Assembly: GCF_003019275.1 (NCBI RefSeq)
Contig: NZ_CP027848.1
Span: 1,488,001 to 1,552,000, forward strand
Reading direction: 5' to 3'
From: Staphylococcus muscae
GTDB lineage: Bacteria > Bacillota > Bacilli > Staphylococcales > Staphylococcaceae
DNA length: 64,000 nt
In this document: positions 47,155 through 57,636 of the stretch, piece after piece
Layout of the letters: every line of letters starts with the position of its first letter
How positions within the stretch are numbered: the stretch's first letter is position 1
The notes under the pieces: generated by a model
What the model saw: only the letters and a program-made list of their open reading frames with translations
The model's database searches: none
Told to the model about the DNA's origin: nothing
Translations under genes and position numbers: made by a program

Positions 47155-48378
47155 GTGAAGAACAACTTATTACATCGCATCTTACGTCAATACGAATATA
47201 AAATTGTATACAAGCGGTTAGCATTTACATTAGTGATTTTATTTATATACATATTGGGTAGTCGTATCCCTATTTTGAGTCAATCAAAATTGGAGAACGG
47301 CAAGCAGTCATTTTATGAACTTGCGGTTACGAATGTCGGTGGTGATATTCAGAATCTCAACATTTTTTCTCTCGGACTCGGTCCATGGTTAACGGCAATG
47401 GTGGTTTTAATGCTATTGCGTTATAAAAATGTAGAAAAAATGATGCAGATGACGCGTAAAGAGAAGCACTATCAAGAAAAGCTACTTGCATTGGCTTTTA
47501 GTATAGTGCAAGGGCTTTTTGTGATTTCACGTCATGTAGAAATGAAACAGGCGGACTGGACAACGATTGTGGTTCTGTTACTCATTATTGTGACAGGAAC
47601 GATGTTGTTGATATGGCTAGCGGATCAAAATATCCATTATGGTATTGCCGGAGCGATGCCGATTGTCTTGTTAAGTATCGTTCGTTCAACACTTCGTCAT
47701 CACGGAAATCCAGCGTCTATGGATCATATTGTTATGGGGACTATTTTAGTACTTATCATGTTGGTTATGCTGATTCTGTTATGCATTGAGTTGGTTGAAT
47801 ATCGCTTGCCATACCGTGATATTATGCAAGTCACGCAAAATAATACCCAAACTTTTGTCGCATGGAAATTAAATCCTGCTGGCAGTATTTCGATTATGAT
47901 TAGTTTATCGGTGTTTATCTTATTAAGTAGTTTAGTAAATGTAATTGCTTACCTTGTTATTGGCCGAGAACAGCCACTTCATATTATAGAGCTTGGTCAT
48001 CCGATAGGTGTAACCATTTATATCGTATTGCAAGTAGTCCTGAGTTATGCGTTGTCACGGTTGTTAATTAATACGAAACAGAAGTCCAAAGAATTTTTGA
48101 AATCTGGCAATTATTTTGAAGGTGTCGCACCGGGGATAGAAACGGAGCATTATTTAAACCACAAAGCACGTATTATCTGTTGGACAGGTGCACTCATGAT
48201 TGGTGTCATTATTGGTGGGCCATTGTATTTGTCATTGTTAGTGCCACAGTTCTCTCAACAGATTTATTTCGTTATTCAAATGATGATTATGATGTATATC
48301 AGCATCAATATTGCAGAAACCATTCGAACCTATTTTTATTTCGACAAATATAAACCATTTTTAACAAAGTATTGGTAA
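47155..48378 (+). CDS. secY2: Accessory Sec translocase channel SecY2
   Basis: A 407-residue SecY paralog with about ten helices, forming the membrane channel dedicated to the serine-rich adhesins. Helix 1 region is YKRLAFTLVILFIYILGSRIP, and NLNIFSLGLGPWLTAMVVLML corresponds to the plug/helix 2b region. NYFEGVAPGIETEHYL before the last helices parallels the SecY GxxPG-type loop. The GTG at 47155 follows AAAGAGGTTTAAC and begins MKNNLLHRI. First gene of the secY2-asp1-asp2-asp3-secA2-gtfA-gtfB operon; shorter than SecY1, as usual. Confidence 0.93.
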   Translation: MKNNLLHRILRQYEYKIVYKRLAFTLVILFIYILGSRIPILSQSKLENGKQSFYELAVTNVGGDIQNLNIFSLGLGPWLTAMVVLMLLRYKNVEKMMQMTRKEKHYQEKLLALAFSIVQGLFVISRHVEMKQADWTTIVVLLLIIVTGTMLLIWLADQNIHYGIAGAMPIVLLSIVRSTLRHHGNPASMDHIVMGTILVLIMLVMLILLCIELVEYRLPYRDIMQVTQNNTQTFVAWKLNPAGSISIMISLSVFILLSSLVNVIAYLVIGREQPLHIIELGHPIGVTIYIVLQVVLSYALSRLLINTKQKSKEFLKSGNYFEGVAPGIETEHYLNHKARIICWTGALMIGVIIGGPLYLSLLVPQFSQQIYFVIQMMIMMYISINIAETIRTYFYFDKYKPFLTKYW

Positions 48379-48388
48379 GGAGAATTTT

Positions 48389-49930
48389 ATGAAATATTTC
48401 ATACCTGCATGGTACAGTCAGCAACCTATGTGGCATAGTGAGATAGAAGAGACATCATCGACGACTGCTTTCGATGACATGATTAGTTTGATGTCTATGC
48501 ATCATCAAAATGAACAGCCGTTTCAACTGATTGTCTTGAATTATAAGCCCAACTTACGCACATTTTTACATCGCTATGAATTATTCGATACAACCTATTG
48601 GTCTGTGTTTGATGAAATTCAAGGGTTTCAACATGCGACGCCGAAAGCTGTTGATTATCGACAATTGGATTGGCCAAAAGGGACGGAATTCATCTATTTG
48701 CCAGCTATGATACGTGCACTGATGCCTGATGATCGGTATGCTAATATTCGCTTTAGCCAAGAAGGGTATGTTTCAAGTATTGAAGTCTATCAGTCCGAAA
48801 CAAAGCAGTATAGTTACATTGTTGACGATCGTGGTTTTGTCTCACGTATCGACTTTTACAATAAAGTCGGCACACATGTGAAACAACAGTATTTGACTCA
48901 TACAGGAGATTGGATTCTAGAAGTTGAGATATCGAGTGGTGAGGTAACAGTGCATGCACCGTATCAGTCTATGTTTTCACAAAGTCATTACCCATCTATG
49001 GAAACGGTTATTTTTGAATATGTCACATCCTATCGTAATCGTACATTTGAACAACAAGATGTCGTCGTGATTGCTGCGGATGTGCGACATAATGAGGCAT
49101 TGGCTCAGACTTTCTCTTCGTACAACCGTTGTTATTCTGTGTTTCAACAACGATTTCAATCAGGTGAACAACTTCAGACATTGGATCAAGATGCAAGTTG
49201 GCTGGTTGATACGTTGGAGAATGAACAGCGATTGGCTAGGTATCGAGTGACACATCAGTTGACGAACCGATTAATGCGTATTACACCTTTTGATGCGCAA
49301 ACATTACCGAATATCAGTAGTCAGTTACATGAAACGTATGTGGGATTATGGATAGATGGATTGGCAGATGCACGACTTGATCAGATTTTAGAACAATTAG
49401 CTGACTATATGCGTCGAGATACAGCTTTACGACTGACATTGTTAACGCGACGTCAGAAATATACGGTGCCACAATGGTTGACGCAGAAAGTTGATGAACT
49501 GAATGTACGACTGCAACAACCAGGTGACACATCAGAAGCGGTTAGAGAACTGATGAAGGAAGATGAACCAACGATATTTGTGGAACTGAAAAGTGTACCA
49601 TTTGAACTGGATGTGATTGAAGCACTTGCGACGTTGCGTGTGATGATTGATCTGTCATATGAACCGGACTTATTTTTACAAATCAGTTGCTTAAGTGCCG
49701 GTTTGCCACAAATCAATATGCGTGCGACAGATTATGTTCGACATCAGATGAACGGCATGGTATTAGAGAATGATACAGCATTATCTAGTGCATTAGATTA
49801 TTATTTGCAACAATTGAAAAATTGGAACCAGTCTTATGCCTATGCAATGAAGTTAGGTAAACAATATGCGTCGGATAAGATTATTGCGCAACTAGATGCA
49901 TTGATTGAAGGTGAAAGTAATGGCGCGTAA
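48389..49930 (+). CDS. asp1: Accessory Sec system protein Asp1
   Basis: A 513-residue Asp1, a glycosyltransferase-fold protein without retained transferase activity that forms the Asp1-Asp2-Asp3 complex guiding the glycosylated adhesin to SecA2. Recognised from MKYFIPAWYSQQPMWHS at the start, QLDWPKGTEFIYLP, the C-terminal half FVELKSVPFELDVIEAL, DLFLQISCLSAGLPQINM, and its place right after secY2 (10 bp). AAGGAGAATTTT precedes the ATG. Its end overlaps the asp2 start by 11 nt, so translation is coupled. Confidence 0.92.
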   Translation: MKYFIPAWYSQQPMWHSEIEETSSTTAFDDMISLMSMHHQNEQPFQLIVLNYKPNLRTFLHRYELFDTTYWSVFDEIQGFQHATPKAVDYRQLDWPKGTEFIYLPAMIRALMPDDRYANIRFSQEGYVSSIEVYQSETKQYSYIVDDRGFVSRIDFYNKVGTHVKQQYLTHTGDWILEVEISSGEVTVHAPYQSMFSQSHYPSMETVIFEYVTSYRNRTFEQQDVVVIAADVRHNEALAQTFSSYNRCYSVFQQRFQSGEQLQTLDQDASWLVDTLENEQRLARYRVTHQLTNRLMRITPFDAQTLPNISSQLHETYVGLWIDGLADARLDQILEQLADYMRRDTALRLTLLTRRQKYTVPQWLTQKVDELNVRLQQPGDTSEAVRELMKEDEPTIFVELKSVPFELDVIEALATLRVMIDLSYEPDLFLQISCLSAGLPQINMRATDYVRHQMNGMVLENDTALSSALDYYLQQLKNWNQSYAYAMKLGKQYASDKIIAQLDALIEGESNGA

Positions 49931-51458
49931 GTTTAAAGTATTACAAATAGGAGACCATGACTTGTCTGATATGATGCAACAACAGTCAGAAACACTTTGG
50001 CAGTTTGTTACGACAGAGCAAGTCATAACGGAATCGGAAGCGATACTGGAAGCCTTGTCAGAGATAGGATCGTTTGATTTTATCTTTGTTCAAGCACCAT
50101 TTTCTGATGCGTTCATTCAAGTCTTAGAAACATTAAGTGCGCCTTACACTACCTATATTGATCAAGCGTATTGGGATACAGGTTATGCGCAAAACCCGAT
50201 TGTTCAACAACAAATAATCAGACCATTCATATATAAAGATGATGCGGAACGATTAGAAAAGTTAAAGGCAGTAACATTTCCCGGGCAATATGGTGACAAA
50301 ATCTCACCTAAGTTTTGTATGGTGTCTCGATCATTTGATGGAACAGCACATTATGAAGGGAATAATGCTTTTGTGGTATCAGGACAGTTTGGGGATACCA
50401 TGATGCCGTTATTAACATGGCAACGTCATCTCATCTATGACAAAAATAAAGTGATACAAGTCTGGCCGGAATATACGTTGACTGGAAATGTTGAGATTGA
50501 GTTTGTTTGTCGTCTCGTATCATTTCATGCGATAGATAAAGTGGATGAGCAATTTGTCTTGCGTCATGAAGACTTACAAACACCATTGGAAATTCCAAGT
50601 CGTGATGATGACGCGTATATTGTTATGACGATGCATGCAAAAGGAACAGGCACGATACGAGTGGGTGCGGTTCATAAGCGCTGGTCACGTCTGGATATGG
50701 GACAATTTATTCTAGGTGGAGAACGGTATACAGACGAGAATCGTAATGAGTTCATTCATTATTATAATCCCGGAGATATGAAGCCGCCGTTGAACGTTTA
50801 TTTCAGTGGGTATCGTTCAGCAGAAGGGTTCGAAGGCTTTTTTATGATGAATCAACTGAATGCACCGTTTATTTTAATCGGTGATCCTCGTGTAGAAGGG
50901 GGCGCATTCTATCTCGGATCACCGTCTTATGAAAGTGCGATTAAACAGGTTATTCAAGATAGACTGGATGAGTTAGGCTTTGAAAGTAATGAGCTCATAT
51001 TATCAGGACTGTCGATGGGCTCGTTCGGCGCACTATATTATGGGGCACAGCTGAACCCCGCAGCGATTATCGTGGGTAAACCTCTAGTTAATATCGGAAC
51101 TGTTGCGAAGAATATGGCATTGGTGAGACCGAATGATTTTGGTACGTCACTTGATATTTTACGAAAAAATGAAGGTGACCTATCTGCCGAAGCGATTCAG
51201 AGATTGAATGATAAGTTTTGGCGGTGTTTTAACCAAGCGGACTTCTCTCAAACGACCTTTGCGATTTCCTATATGATGCATGATGACTATGATAAAGAAG
51301 CGTTTAATATGTTATTGCCAACACTGAGTCGTCAACATGCACGTGTCATGCAAAGGGGTGTGCCTGGTCGACATAATGATGATTCACCAACGATTACAAG
51401 TTGGTTTGTGAACTTCTATCATCTGATATTAGAAAGTCAATTCGGAAGGGAGCGTTAA
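49920..51458 (+). CDS. asp2: Accessory Sec system protein Asp2 (adhesin GlcNAc O-acetyltransferase)
   Basis: A 512-residue Asp2. In streptococci it both supports export and acetylates GlcNAc on the adhesin with a Ser-Asp-His triad. The alpha/beta-hydrolase nucleophile motif is seen as LSGLSMGSFGALYYG (about residue 363), and the C-terminal VPGRHNDD could carry the His/Asp. N-terminal RKFKVLQIGDHDLS and WQFVTTEQV are typical. ATG 49920 (AAGGTGAAAGTA before it) gives an 11-nt overlap with asp1; an earlier in-frame ATG lies deeper in asp1. Confidence 0.93.
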   Translation: MARKFKVLQIGDHDLSDMMQQQSETLWQFVTTEQVITESEAILEALSEIGSFDFIFVQAPFSDAFIQVLETLSAPYTTYIDQAYWDTGYAQNPIVQQQIIRPFIYKDDAERLEKLKAVTFPGQYGDKISPKFCMVSRSFDGTAHYEGNNAFVVSGQFGDTMMPLLTWQRHLIYDKNKVIQVWPEYTLTGNVEIEFVCRLVSFHAIDKVDEQFVLRHEDLQTPLEIPSRDDDAYIVMTMHAKGTGTIRVGAVHKRWSRLDMGQFILGGERYTDENRNEFIHYYNPGDMKPPLNVYFSGYRSAEGFEGFFMMNQLNAPFILIGDPRVEGGAFYLGSPSYESAIKQVIQDRLDELGFESNELILSGLSMGSFGALYYGAQLNPAAIIVGKPLVNIGTVAKNMALVRPNDFGTSLDILRKNEGDLSAEAIQRLNDKFWRCFNQADFSQTTFAISYMMHDDYDKEAFNMLLPTLSRQHARVMQRGVPGRHNDDSPTITSWFVNFYHLILESQFGRER

Positions 51459-51459
51459 G

Positions 51460-52329
51460 ATGCAACAAGTGATACCGTGGACGCAAGTCACAGCAGATAC
51501 TTTCATGTATGGGACGCGTCTAGAAATAACTGAACAAGCGACATACTTTGAAAATGCATTGATGCCTTCTGGATGTGTCATTCATGAATGGAAGATGATG
51601 ACAGTTTACAGTACTGATAAGACGTTTCCACAATTACCCATTTTGAAACATGGTCGCACGTATCGTTTTACTTTTGACTTTGATGTCGAACCAGCGGGTG
51701 GGGTGTACTTCAAAATTAACTTTAAGAAGAGAAATGGTGTTGAACTAGAGCATATCATTGTTCAGTCTCACGAAGCGGATGTGACGTTTCCTGATGACGC
51801 CTTCTCTTATGACATACAAATGATCAATGCGGCTGCAACATCTGTCTGTTTCCGTGCGATTGTTATTGCAGAGCAACAAGAGATGAAGGTAAATAGAGCA
51901 TTGACTATCTCTTCTATTTTGAATGAACAATCTGAAACATCGACGATGAATATTATTTGTGTGGGTGATCAGGGGCTATCTCGTGATGCACAACAAGGAT
52001 TGCACAATATAATTCTGATTGAACATGCCCACCAAGATGATATACAACGCATAGTGACATGCTTAGAGCCTTTAACTCGTGGTTATGTACTAAATGTCAT
52101 TGGTTATACATCATACACGAATCAATTGGCATACCAAGTGGCTAGTACTTTAGATGCAACAGCATGGGTAACTTCAAAGAGCGACATACAAGATAACAGT
52201 GCGGCAACGATTCATGAGTATGGTACGATGTCTCACTCACCACATCAATTGGTTGCGCCATTATTCCATGAAAGCCGACCTTTGCGTGACTTGGACAGAA
52301 TGTCATTGAACGGGGGCATGCAGGAATGA
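51460..52329 (+). CDS. asp3: Accessory Sec system protein Asp3
   Basis: A 289-residue Asp3, third member of the Asp complex, with a carbohydrate-binding-module-like fold in structural work on the streptococcal protein. [32 protein letters not shown] and [20 protein letters not shown] are family-like. It begins 1 bp after the asp2 stop, with GGAAGGGAGCGTTAAG upstream, and its stop overlaps the secA2 start (ATGA). Confidence 0.9.
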   Translation: MQQVIPWTQVTADTFMYGTRLEITEQATYFENALMPSGCVIHEWKMMTVYSTDKTFPQLPILKHGRTYRFTFDFDVEPAGGVYFKINFKKRNGVELEHIIVQSHEADVTFPDDAFSYDIQMINAAATSVCFRAIVIAEQQEMKVNRALTISSILNEQSETSTMNIICVGDQGLSRDAQQGLHNIILIEHAHQDDIQRIVTCLEPLTRGYVLNVIGYTSYTNQLAYQVASTLDATAWVTSKSDIQDNSAATIHEYGTMSHSPHQLVAPLFHESRPLRDLDRMSLNGGMQE

Positions 52330-54716
52330 AACATTCTATTCAACAGATCATTAATCAAAGCCGATTGAACAAACTCTCCAAGCGATTGAACCAAGTGAAT
52401 AGTTGGCATGAGTCGTGTCGTGCGTTAAGTGATGACGCATTACAAGCAAAGACACACGAATTCCGTGAGCGTTTAGCACAAGGTGAATCATTGATGAATC
52501 TGTTACCCGAAGCGTATGCGGTTGCACGTGAAGCAAGTTGGCGTGTGCTCGGGATGTATCCGAAAGAAGTCCAAGTGTTAGGTGCTATTGTAATGGCTGA
52601 AGGTAATATGCCGGAAATGCAGACAGGTGAAGGGAAAACACTGACTGCTACGATGCCACTCTATCTGTATGGTTTGACGAGCAAAGGGGCGTATTTGATT
52701 ACAACGAATGATTATTTGGCAGCACGTGACTGTGAAGAAATGACGCCACTGTTCAAATGGCTAGGATTGACGATCTCGCTAGGTTTTGTCGATGAACCTG
52801 ATTACGAATATAAGCCGGGTGAGAAAAAAGCCATTTATGCACATGATATTATATACACAACGAACGGTCGCTTAGGCTTTGATTATCTCATCGATCATCT
52901 TGCAGATGGACAAGAAGGGAAGTTTTTACCGGATTTATACTTTGGTATTATCGATGAAGTAGATTCGATTATTTTAGATGCAGCACAAACACCATTGGTT
53001 ATCTCAGGTGCACCACGTGTACAGTCAAATTTATTTGGTATTACAAAGACGTTTGTGGAAACATTAGAAGAAGATACACATTTTGAACTGAACGCCAAAG
53101 AAAAGGCCGTGTGGTTGACGCCAGAAGGCATTGCGGCGGCGAATGCGTATTTTGGTGTTGAAAACATATATGATGCAGTTACTTTTGATCTCGTACGAAA
53201 TATCAACTTAGCATTGCGTGCACGTTATCTGTTTGAATCGAACTTGGATTACTTTATTTTTAACGGGGAAGTAGTTCTGATTGACCGTGTGACGGGAAGA
53301 ATGTTGCCGGGAACGAAGCTACAATCAGGCTTGCACCAAGCAATTGAAGCGAAAGAAGGCATCGATATTTCTAAAGATATGAGTGCGATGGCATCGATTA
53401 CTTTCCAAAATTTATTTCACCAATTCACACTGTTTGCGGGAATGTCTGGCACGAGTAAGTTAGGAGAAAAAGAGTTTTTCGATTTATATGGCAAAATTGT
53501 TGTGCAAATACCGACAGACAAGCCGATTGAACGTATCGATTACTCAGATCGTGTTTTTAAAGATATTGCTTCAAAAAATGCGGCGATTATTGATCGTGTC
53601 TGTGAATTGTATGACAAGAAACGTCCTGTCTTGCTTATCACACGAACAGCTGAATTGGCTGAGTACTTTTCCATGCAGTTTTTCGACCGAGATATTCCCA
53701 ATAACTTGCTGATCGCACAAAATGTCGCAAAAGAAGCACAGATGATTGCTGAAGCGGGACAATTGGGTGCGGTCACAGTTGCGACGAGTATGGCAGGTCG
53801 AGGAACGGATATCAAACTGGCAGAAGGTGTGAAAGAACTCGGTGGACTGGCAGTCATTGTGAGTGAGCATATGGAGAATAGCCGTGTTGATCGACAGCTG
53901 CGTGGACGTGCTGGCCGACAAGGTGACCCCGGCTCATCTCAGATATACATTTCGCTCGAAGACTATGTGGTACAACGCTGGGGCAAGAGTAAGCTTTTAG
54001 ACAGCACACAACTTGAGCGTATTAGCGAACAAGGATTGGATGAGAGTCGACTATTCCAACAGCGTGTAAAACATATTGTGACACGTGCACAGCGTGTGTC
54101 TGAAGAGCAAGGGATTGCCATGCGAGAAATGGCGAATGAATACGAAAAAAGTTTGAGTGCGCAACGTGAGATTATTTATGAAGAACGTGACCGTGTGCTG
54201 AATCAATGGGATATCGACAAGATGGCATTACGTCAGCTTGCGACAGAAGTATTCCATCAAGCGTATCGCAAACAATCTCTGAATGATGAAGAGAACTTGC
54301 GCAATTATATTTACCAGCAAATTAGTTTCCAGTATACAGGGCAGTTAGAAGAGATTGATTTAAATCGTGAGCAAGCCGTTGTGGCACATCTCGTATCATT
54401 ATTTGAACAACAACTGGATGCACAACAGCAAGTCATCGGTGATTCATACATGTTTATGCGATTTGTACAGAAGGCGATTCTAAAAGCGATAGACAGCAAT
54501 TGGATACAACAAGTCGATCATTTACAACAACTGCGTGGGAGTATTAATAACCGACAAAATGGGCAGCGTAATGCTATCTTTGAATACCACCGCGTTGCAT
54601 TGGCATCTTTTGAATCCATGCGAGATGTCATTAAAGCACATATCATCCATAACTTATGTCAAAGCGTGGCAACATTTGATAAGCAAGGTGATCTGGTAAT
54701 ACATTTTCCAAATTAA
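52326..54716 (+). CDS. secA2: Accessory Sec translocase ATPase SecA2
   Basis: A 796-residue SecA paralog that powers transport of the adhesin. Walker A is in [15 protein letters not shown] (about residue 98), Walker B DEVD in [10 protein letters not shown], motif VI-like [13 protein letters not shown] (about 520), and GRGTDIKLA. It lacks the C-terminal zinc-binding/SecB tail of SecA1, ending after [16 protein letters not shown], as usual for SecA2. Overlaps asp3 by 4 nt (ATGA), with GGGGGCATGCAGGA as ribosome-binding site. Confidence 0.95.
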   Translation: MKHSIQQIINQSRLNKLSKRLNQVNSWHESCRALSDDALQAKTHEFRERLAQGESLMNLLPEAYAVAREASWRVLGMYPKEVQVLGAIVMAEGNMPEMQTGEGKTLTATMPLYLYGLTSKGAYLITTNDYLAARDCEEMTPLFKWLGLTISLGFVDEPDYEYKPGEKKAIYAHDIIYTTNGRLGFDYLIDHLADGQEGKFLPDLYFGIIDEVDSIILDAAQTPLVISGAPRVQSNLFGITKTFVETLEEDTHFELNAKEKAVWLTPEGIAAANAYFGVENIYDAVTFDLVRNINLALRARYLFESNLDYFIFNGEVVLIDRVTGRMLPGTKLQSGLHQAIEAKEGIDISKDMSAMASITFQNLFHQFTLFAGMSGTSKLGEKEFFDLYGKIVVQIPTDKPIERIDYSDRVFKDIASKNAAIIDRVCELYDKKRPVLLITRTAELAEYFSMQFFDRDIPNNLLIAQNVAKEAQMIAEAGQLGAVTVATSMAGRGTDIKLAEGVKELGGLAVIVSEHMENSRVDRQLRGRAGRQGDPGSSQIYISLEDYVVQRWGKSKLLDSTQLERISEQGLDESRLFQQRVKHIVTRAQRVSEEQGIAMREMANEYEKSLSAQREIIYEERDRVLNQWDIDKMALRQLATEVFHQAYRKQSLNDEENLRNYIYQQISFQYTGQLEEIDLNREQAVVAHLVSLFEQQLDAQQQVIGDSYMFMRFVQKAILKAIDSNWIQQVDHLQQLRGSINNRQNGQRNAIFEYHRVALASFESMRDVIKAHIIHNLCQSVATFDKQGDLVIHFPN

Positions 54717-54732
54717 AGAGGTGATCTGAAAC

Positions 54733-56241
54733 GTGACAATTTATAATGTTAACTTTGGTATTGGCTGGGCGAGTAGTGGCGTAGAGTATGCCCAAAGTTA
54801 CCGAGCAAAGCTCCTAAGAGAACTGAATGTATCGACGAAGTTTGTATTTTTAGAGTTTATTAATAATGAGAATATCCAGACATTGACAGAAAATATTGGG
54901 TTCAAAGATGATGAAGTGATCTGGCTCTATCAATACTTTACAGATATCCCAGTTGCGCCAACAACATATACTGTGACCGATATCGTGAATGATATTGCTG
55001 AATCTGTGGAGCGTGAGACGCATGAAGGGAAGATCAAGCGTCTCTACTTACCGGGTGAACAGAATTTTATTACTTGTTATTTGAAGTATGCAGATCAAGA
55101 CATTGTGGACCGTGCAGAATTTGTTGTGAACGGTATGCTCGTACGTAAAGATTTTTACAGTTACGTACGTACTTTTTCGGAGTACTATGCGCCAAGTGAT
55201 CAAAAGGCAAAGGTGTATATGCGTCAGTTTTATAATGAAGATGGCACAGTTGCATATACGGAATATATTGACGGTCAGACGAATATGTATGACTTTCCAA
55301 ATAACAAGTTATACAGTCGTGAAGCGTTTATTGCGTACTTTATCGAACAGTTGAACTTAAATTCCGAAGATATCGTCATTCTTGATCGTGCAACAGAAGT
55401 AGGACAAGCTATTTTACAAAACATAGGACCTGCCAAAATAGGGGTCGTCGTTCATGCAGAACATTTCAGTATCAATGCGACGGATGATGATCATATCTTG
55501 TGGAACAATTACTATGAATATCAATTTGCACAACATGATGAAATTGACTTTTACATCACTGCGACAGACTTACAAAATCAAATTTTAACAGAACAATTTA
55601 AAAAGTATTTGGATGCAACGCCGAGAATTGTAACGATTCCAGTAGGCAGTGTGCATGAACTCAAACAACCTAACGCTAAGCGCCGCCCGTATTCGATGAT
55701 TAGCGCATCAAGACTGGCAAGTGAAAAGCATATTGACTGGCTCGTACGTGCGGCAATCATTGCGAAACAATCAGTGCCAGAGTTGCAGTTCGACATTTAT
55801 GGTGAAGGCGGTCAAAAGGAAACGTTGCGAACACTCATTCAAGAGCATCATGCCCAAGAGTTTATTCACTTAAAAGGGCACGTTAAGTTGGACGATGTTT
55901 ATGCGAACTATAAACTGTTCGTATCAGGGTCAACAAGTGAAGGATTTGGATTAACCTTGTTAGAAGCGGTTGGCTCTGGACTCGGTATGATTGGTTTTGA
56001 TGTGAATTATGGGAATCCGACATTCATTAGAAATGAACAGAATGGTTATCTCATCCCTATTGACGTGAAAGAAGAGAGCACAGATGAGATTGTGGCACGT
56101 TATGCGGAACAAATCATTCGATTCTTTAATGATGGACCAAGTGAACCACATCAAGTGTCATATCAATTAGCGCGTCCATACCTTACACCAGATGTGCAAC
56201 AACAATGGCAAGATTTGATTTCGGAGGTGTCCCATGATTAA
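54733..56241 (+). CDS. gtfA: Glycosyltransferase GtfA (adhesin O-GlcNAc transferase)
   Basis: A 502-residue GT4-type enzyme, catalytic subunit of the GtfA-GtfB complex that puts GlcNAc on Ser/Thr of the serine-rich repeat in the cytosol. N-terminal NFGIGWASSGVEYAQSYRAK, VVVHAEHFS, the donor-side ISASRLASEKHIDWLVRA and FDIYGEGGQKETL, and the EX7E-type STSEGFGLTLLEAVGSG are diagnostic. GTG start after AGAGGTGATCTGAAAC, 16 bp behind secA2. The end overlaps gtfB by 8 nt. Confidence 0.94.
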   Translation: MTIYNVNFGIGWASSGVEYAQSYRAKLLRELNVSTKFVFLEFINNENIQTLTENIGFKDDEVIWLYQYFTDIPVAPTTYTVTDIVNDIAESVERETHEGKIKRLYLPGEQNFITCYLKYADQDIVDRAEFVVNGMLVRKDFYSYVRTFSEYYAPSDQKAKVYMRQFYNEDGTVAYTEYIDGQTNMYDFPNNKLYSREAFIAYFIEQLNLNSEDIVILDRATEVGQAILQNIGPAKIGVVVHAEHFSINATDDDHILWNNYYEYQFAQHDEIDFYITATDLQNQILTEQFKKYLDATPRIVTIPVGSVHELKQPNAKRRPYSMISASRLASEKHIDWLVRAAIIAKQSVPELQFDIYGEGGQKETLRTLIQEHHAQEFIHLKGHVKLDDVYANYKLFVSGSTSEGFGLTLLEAVGSGLGMIGFDVNYGNPTFIRNEQNGYLIPIDVKEESTDEIVARYAEQIIRFFNDGPSEPHQVSYQLARPYLTPDVQQQWQDLISEVSHD

Positions 56242-57577
56242 TCTATTTGAGCATTTTGATCATCAAGCGCAAACACTGTATACAACGTTACAACTTGCTG
56301 GTTACAAGCATGAGACGATTGTTTTGGAAGATAACGGATTTTTACCAGCATCCATCATCACACCGTATCGTTATTTTGCAGAGTATCAGATTTCAGACAA
56401 TGCCAAGTCTCGGTACTTCAATCAAATCGATATTCCACGCTACTGGGAAATTGACGGAAATAACAGTGAAGCAATGATCAAGGATATGGGGAAAGTACGT
56501 GGTGAGATTCGTTACCATCAAGGTTTGAAACCACGTATTGTGGATCGTGTCGAATGGATAGATGAACAGGGGCGTTTACAATATGTGGATCATTACACAC
56601 AAGAAGGTGTTTGCTTTGCGAAGACAGTCTACAATCTAAAAGGTGAGAAGATATTCCGTAGATACCTAGACCAACAGGGATATGAAGTGATCTATGAGAA
56701 TTATGTGGCGCAATCGATCATCCTCAATTGGCAAGGTAAGTCACATCACTTCAGCGATAAAGTTGAATTTCTACAATTTTTTATCAATTCATTGCAGTTG
56801 GACTTGAATGGTTTTATCATCAATTCGTTAGGTATGCCATTCCTACTGAGTTATCGTTTAGATATGCATGGCAACGACATCTTATTCTGGCAAGAACAGA
56901 GCGATGGCAATGTCCCGGGAAATATGAAATTGATGTTAGAAAATCATCATACGAGACAATATCGTGTCGTTGTACCAGATCTACAAGAATATGATGTTTT
57001 GACGCAGCAGATGTCAGCAGCAGAACGTCAATATGTGTTTAAAGGTGGCTATATTTATGACTATAAGCGCCAAAATATGTATCAACCAAAAGTTGTCACG
57101 ATGACTAACTCAGATCAGTTGCCACATATCGAAGCAATAGTAGAAGCTTGCCCAAATGCGACGTTCCATATCGGTGCTGTCACTGAAATGTCGGATAAGC
57201 TTATGGCAATGGAAAGATACGACAACGTTAAACTTTTCCCTGCCATTGAGATTGGAACGGTGAACCAACTCTATCAATCATGCGACATTTATTTAGATAT
57301 TAATGAAGGTGGCGAGATTATTAATGCTGTCCGCAGAGCATTTGATCATGACTTACTCGTTTTAGGATATGAGCAGAATGCCCATAATAAGGCCGTTACA
57401 GCACCTGAAAACTTGTTCAGTAAAGAAGGACAAGGTGTTTCAGAACTGATACAAGCATTGAAAGATATTCAGCGCAAGCCACGTTACTTCAAAGCACGAC
57501 AGACGTATCAAAAAGCACATGTACATGAAGTCAGTGTGAAAGACTTCAATCGTGTGATGTCACAACTTTTTAAATAA
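56234..57577 (+). CDS. gtfB: Glycosyltransferase-stabilising protein GtfB
   Basis: A 447-residue partner of GtfA. It has a GT-B fold but is a substrate-binding chaperone without its own transferase activity. Family-like segments: INLFEHFDHQAQTLYTTLQL, FLPASIITPYRYFA, RYFNQIDIPRYWEI, and CDIYLDINEGGEIINAVRRA near the C-terminus. ATG start at 56234 after CGGAGGTGTCCC, inside the end of gtfA. Last gene of the operon. Confidence 0.93.
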   Translation: MINLFEHFDHQAQTLYTTLQLAGYKHETIVLEDNGFLPASIITPYRYFAEYQISDNAKSRYFNQIDIPRYWEIDGNNSEAMIKDMGKVRGEIRYHQGLKPRIVDRVEWIDEQGRLQYVDHYTQEGVCFAKTVYNLKGEKIFRRYLDQQGYEVIYENYVAQSIILNWQGKSHHFSDKVEFLQFFINSLQLDLNGFIINSLGMPFLLSYRLDMHGNDILFWQEQSDGNVPGNMKLMLENHHTRQYRVVVPDLQEYDVLTQQMSAAERQYVFKGGYIYDYKRQNMYQPKVVTMTNSDQLPHIEAIVEACPNATFHIGAVTEMSDKLMAMERYDNVKLFPAIEIGTVNQLYQSCDIYLDINEGGEIINAVRRAFDHDLLVLGYEQNAHNKAVTAPENLFSKEGQGVSELIQALKDIQRKPRYFKARQTYQKAHVHEVSVKDFNRVMSQLFK

Positions 57578-57585
57578 ATTCAGTA

Positions 57586-57632
57586 AAAAGCCGTATCACA
57601 AGCATACATTGCTTGAACGATACGGCTTTTGT
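57586..57632. terminator. Terminator after gtfB, shared with the converging hydrolase gene
   Basis: AAAAGCCGTATC..AAGC and GCTT..GATACGGCTTTT form a strong stem usable in both directions. Confidence 0.9.
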
Positions 57633-57636
57633 GCGT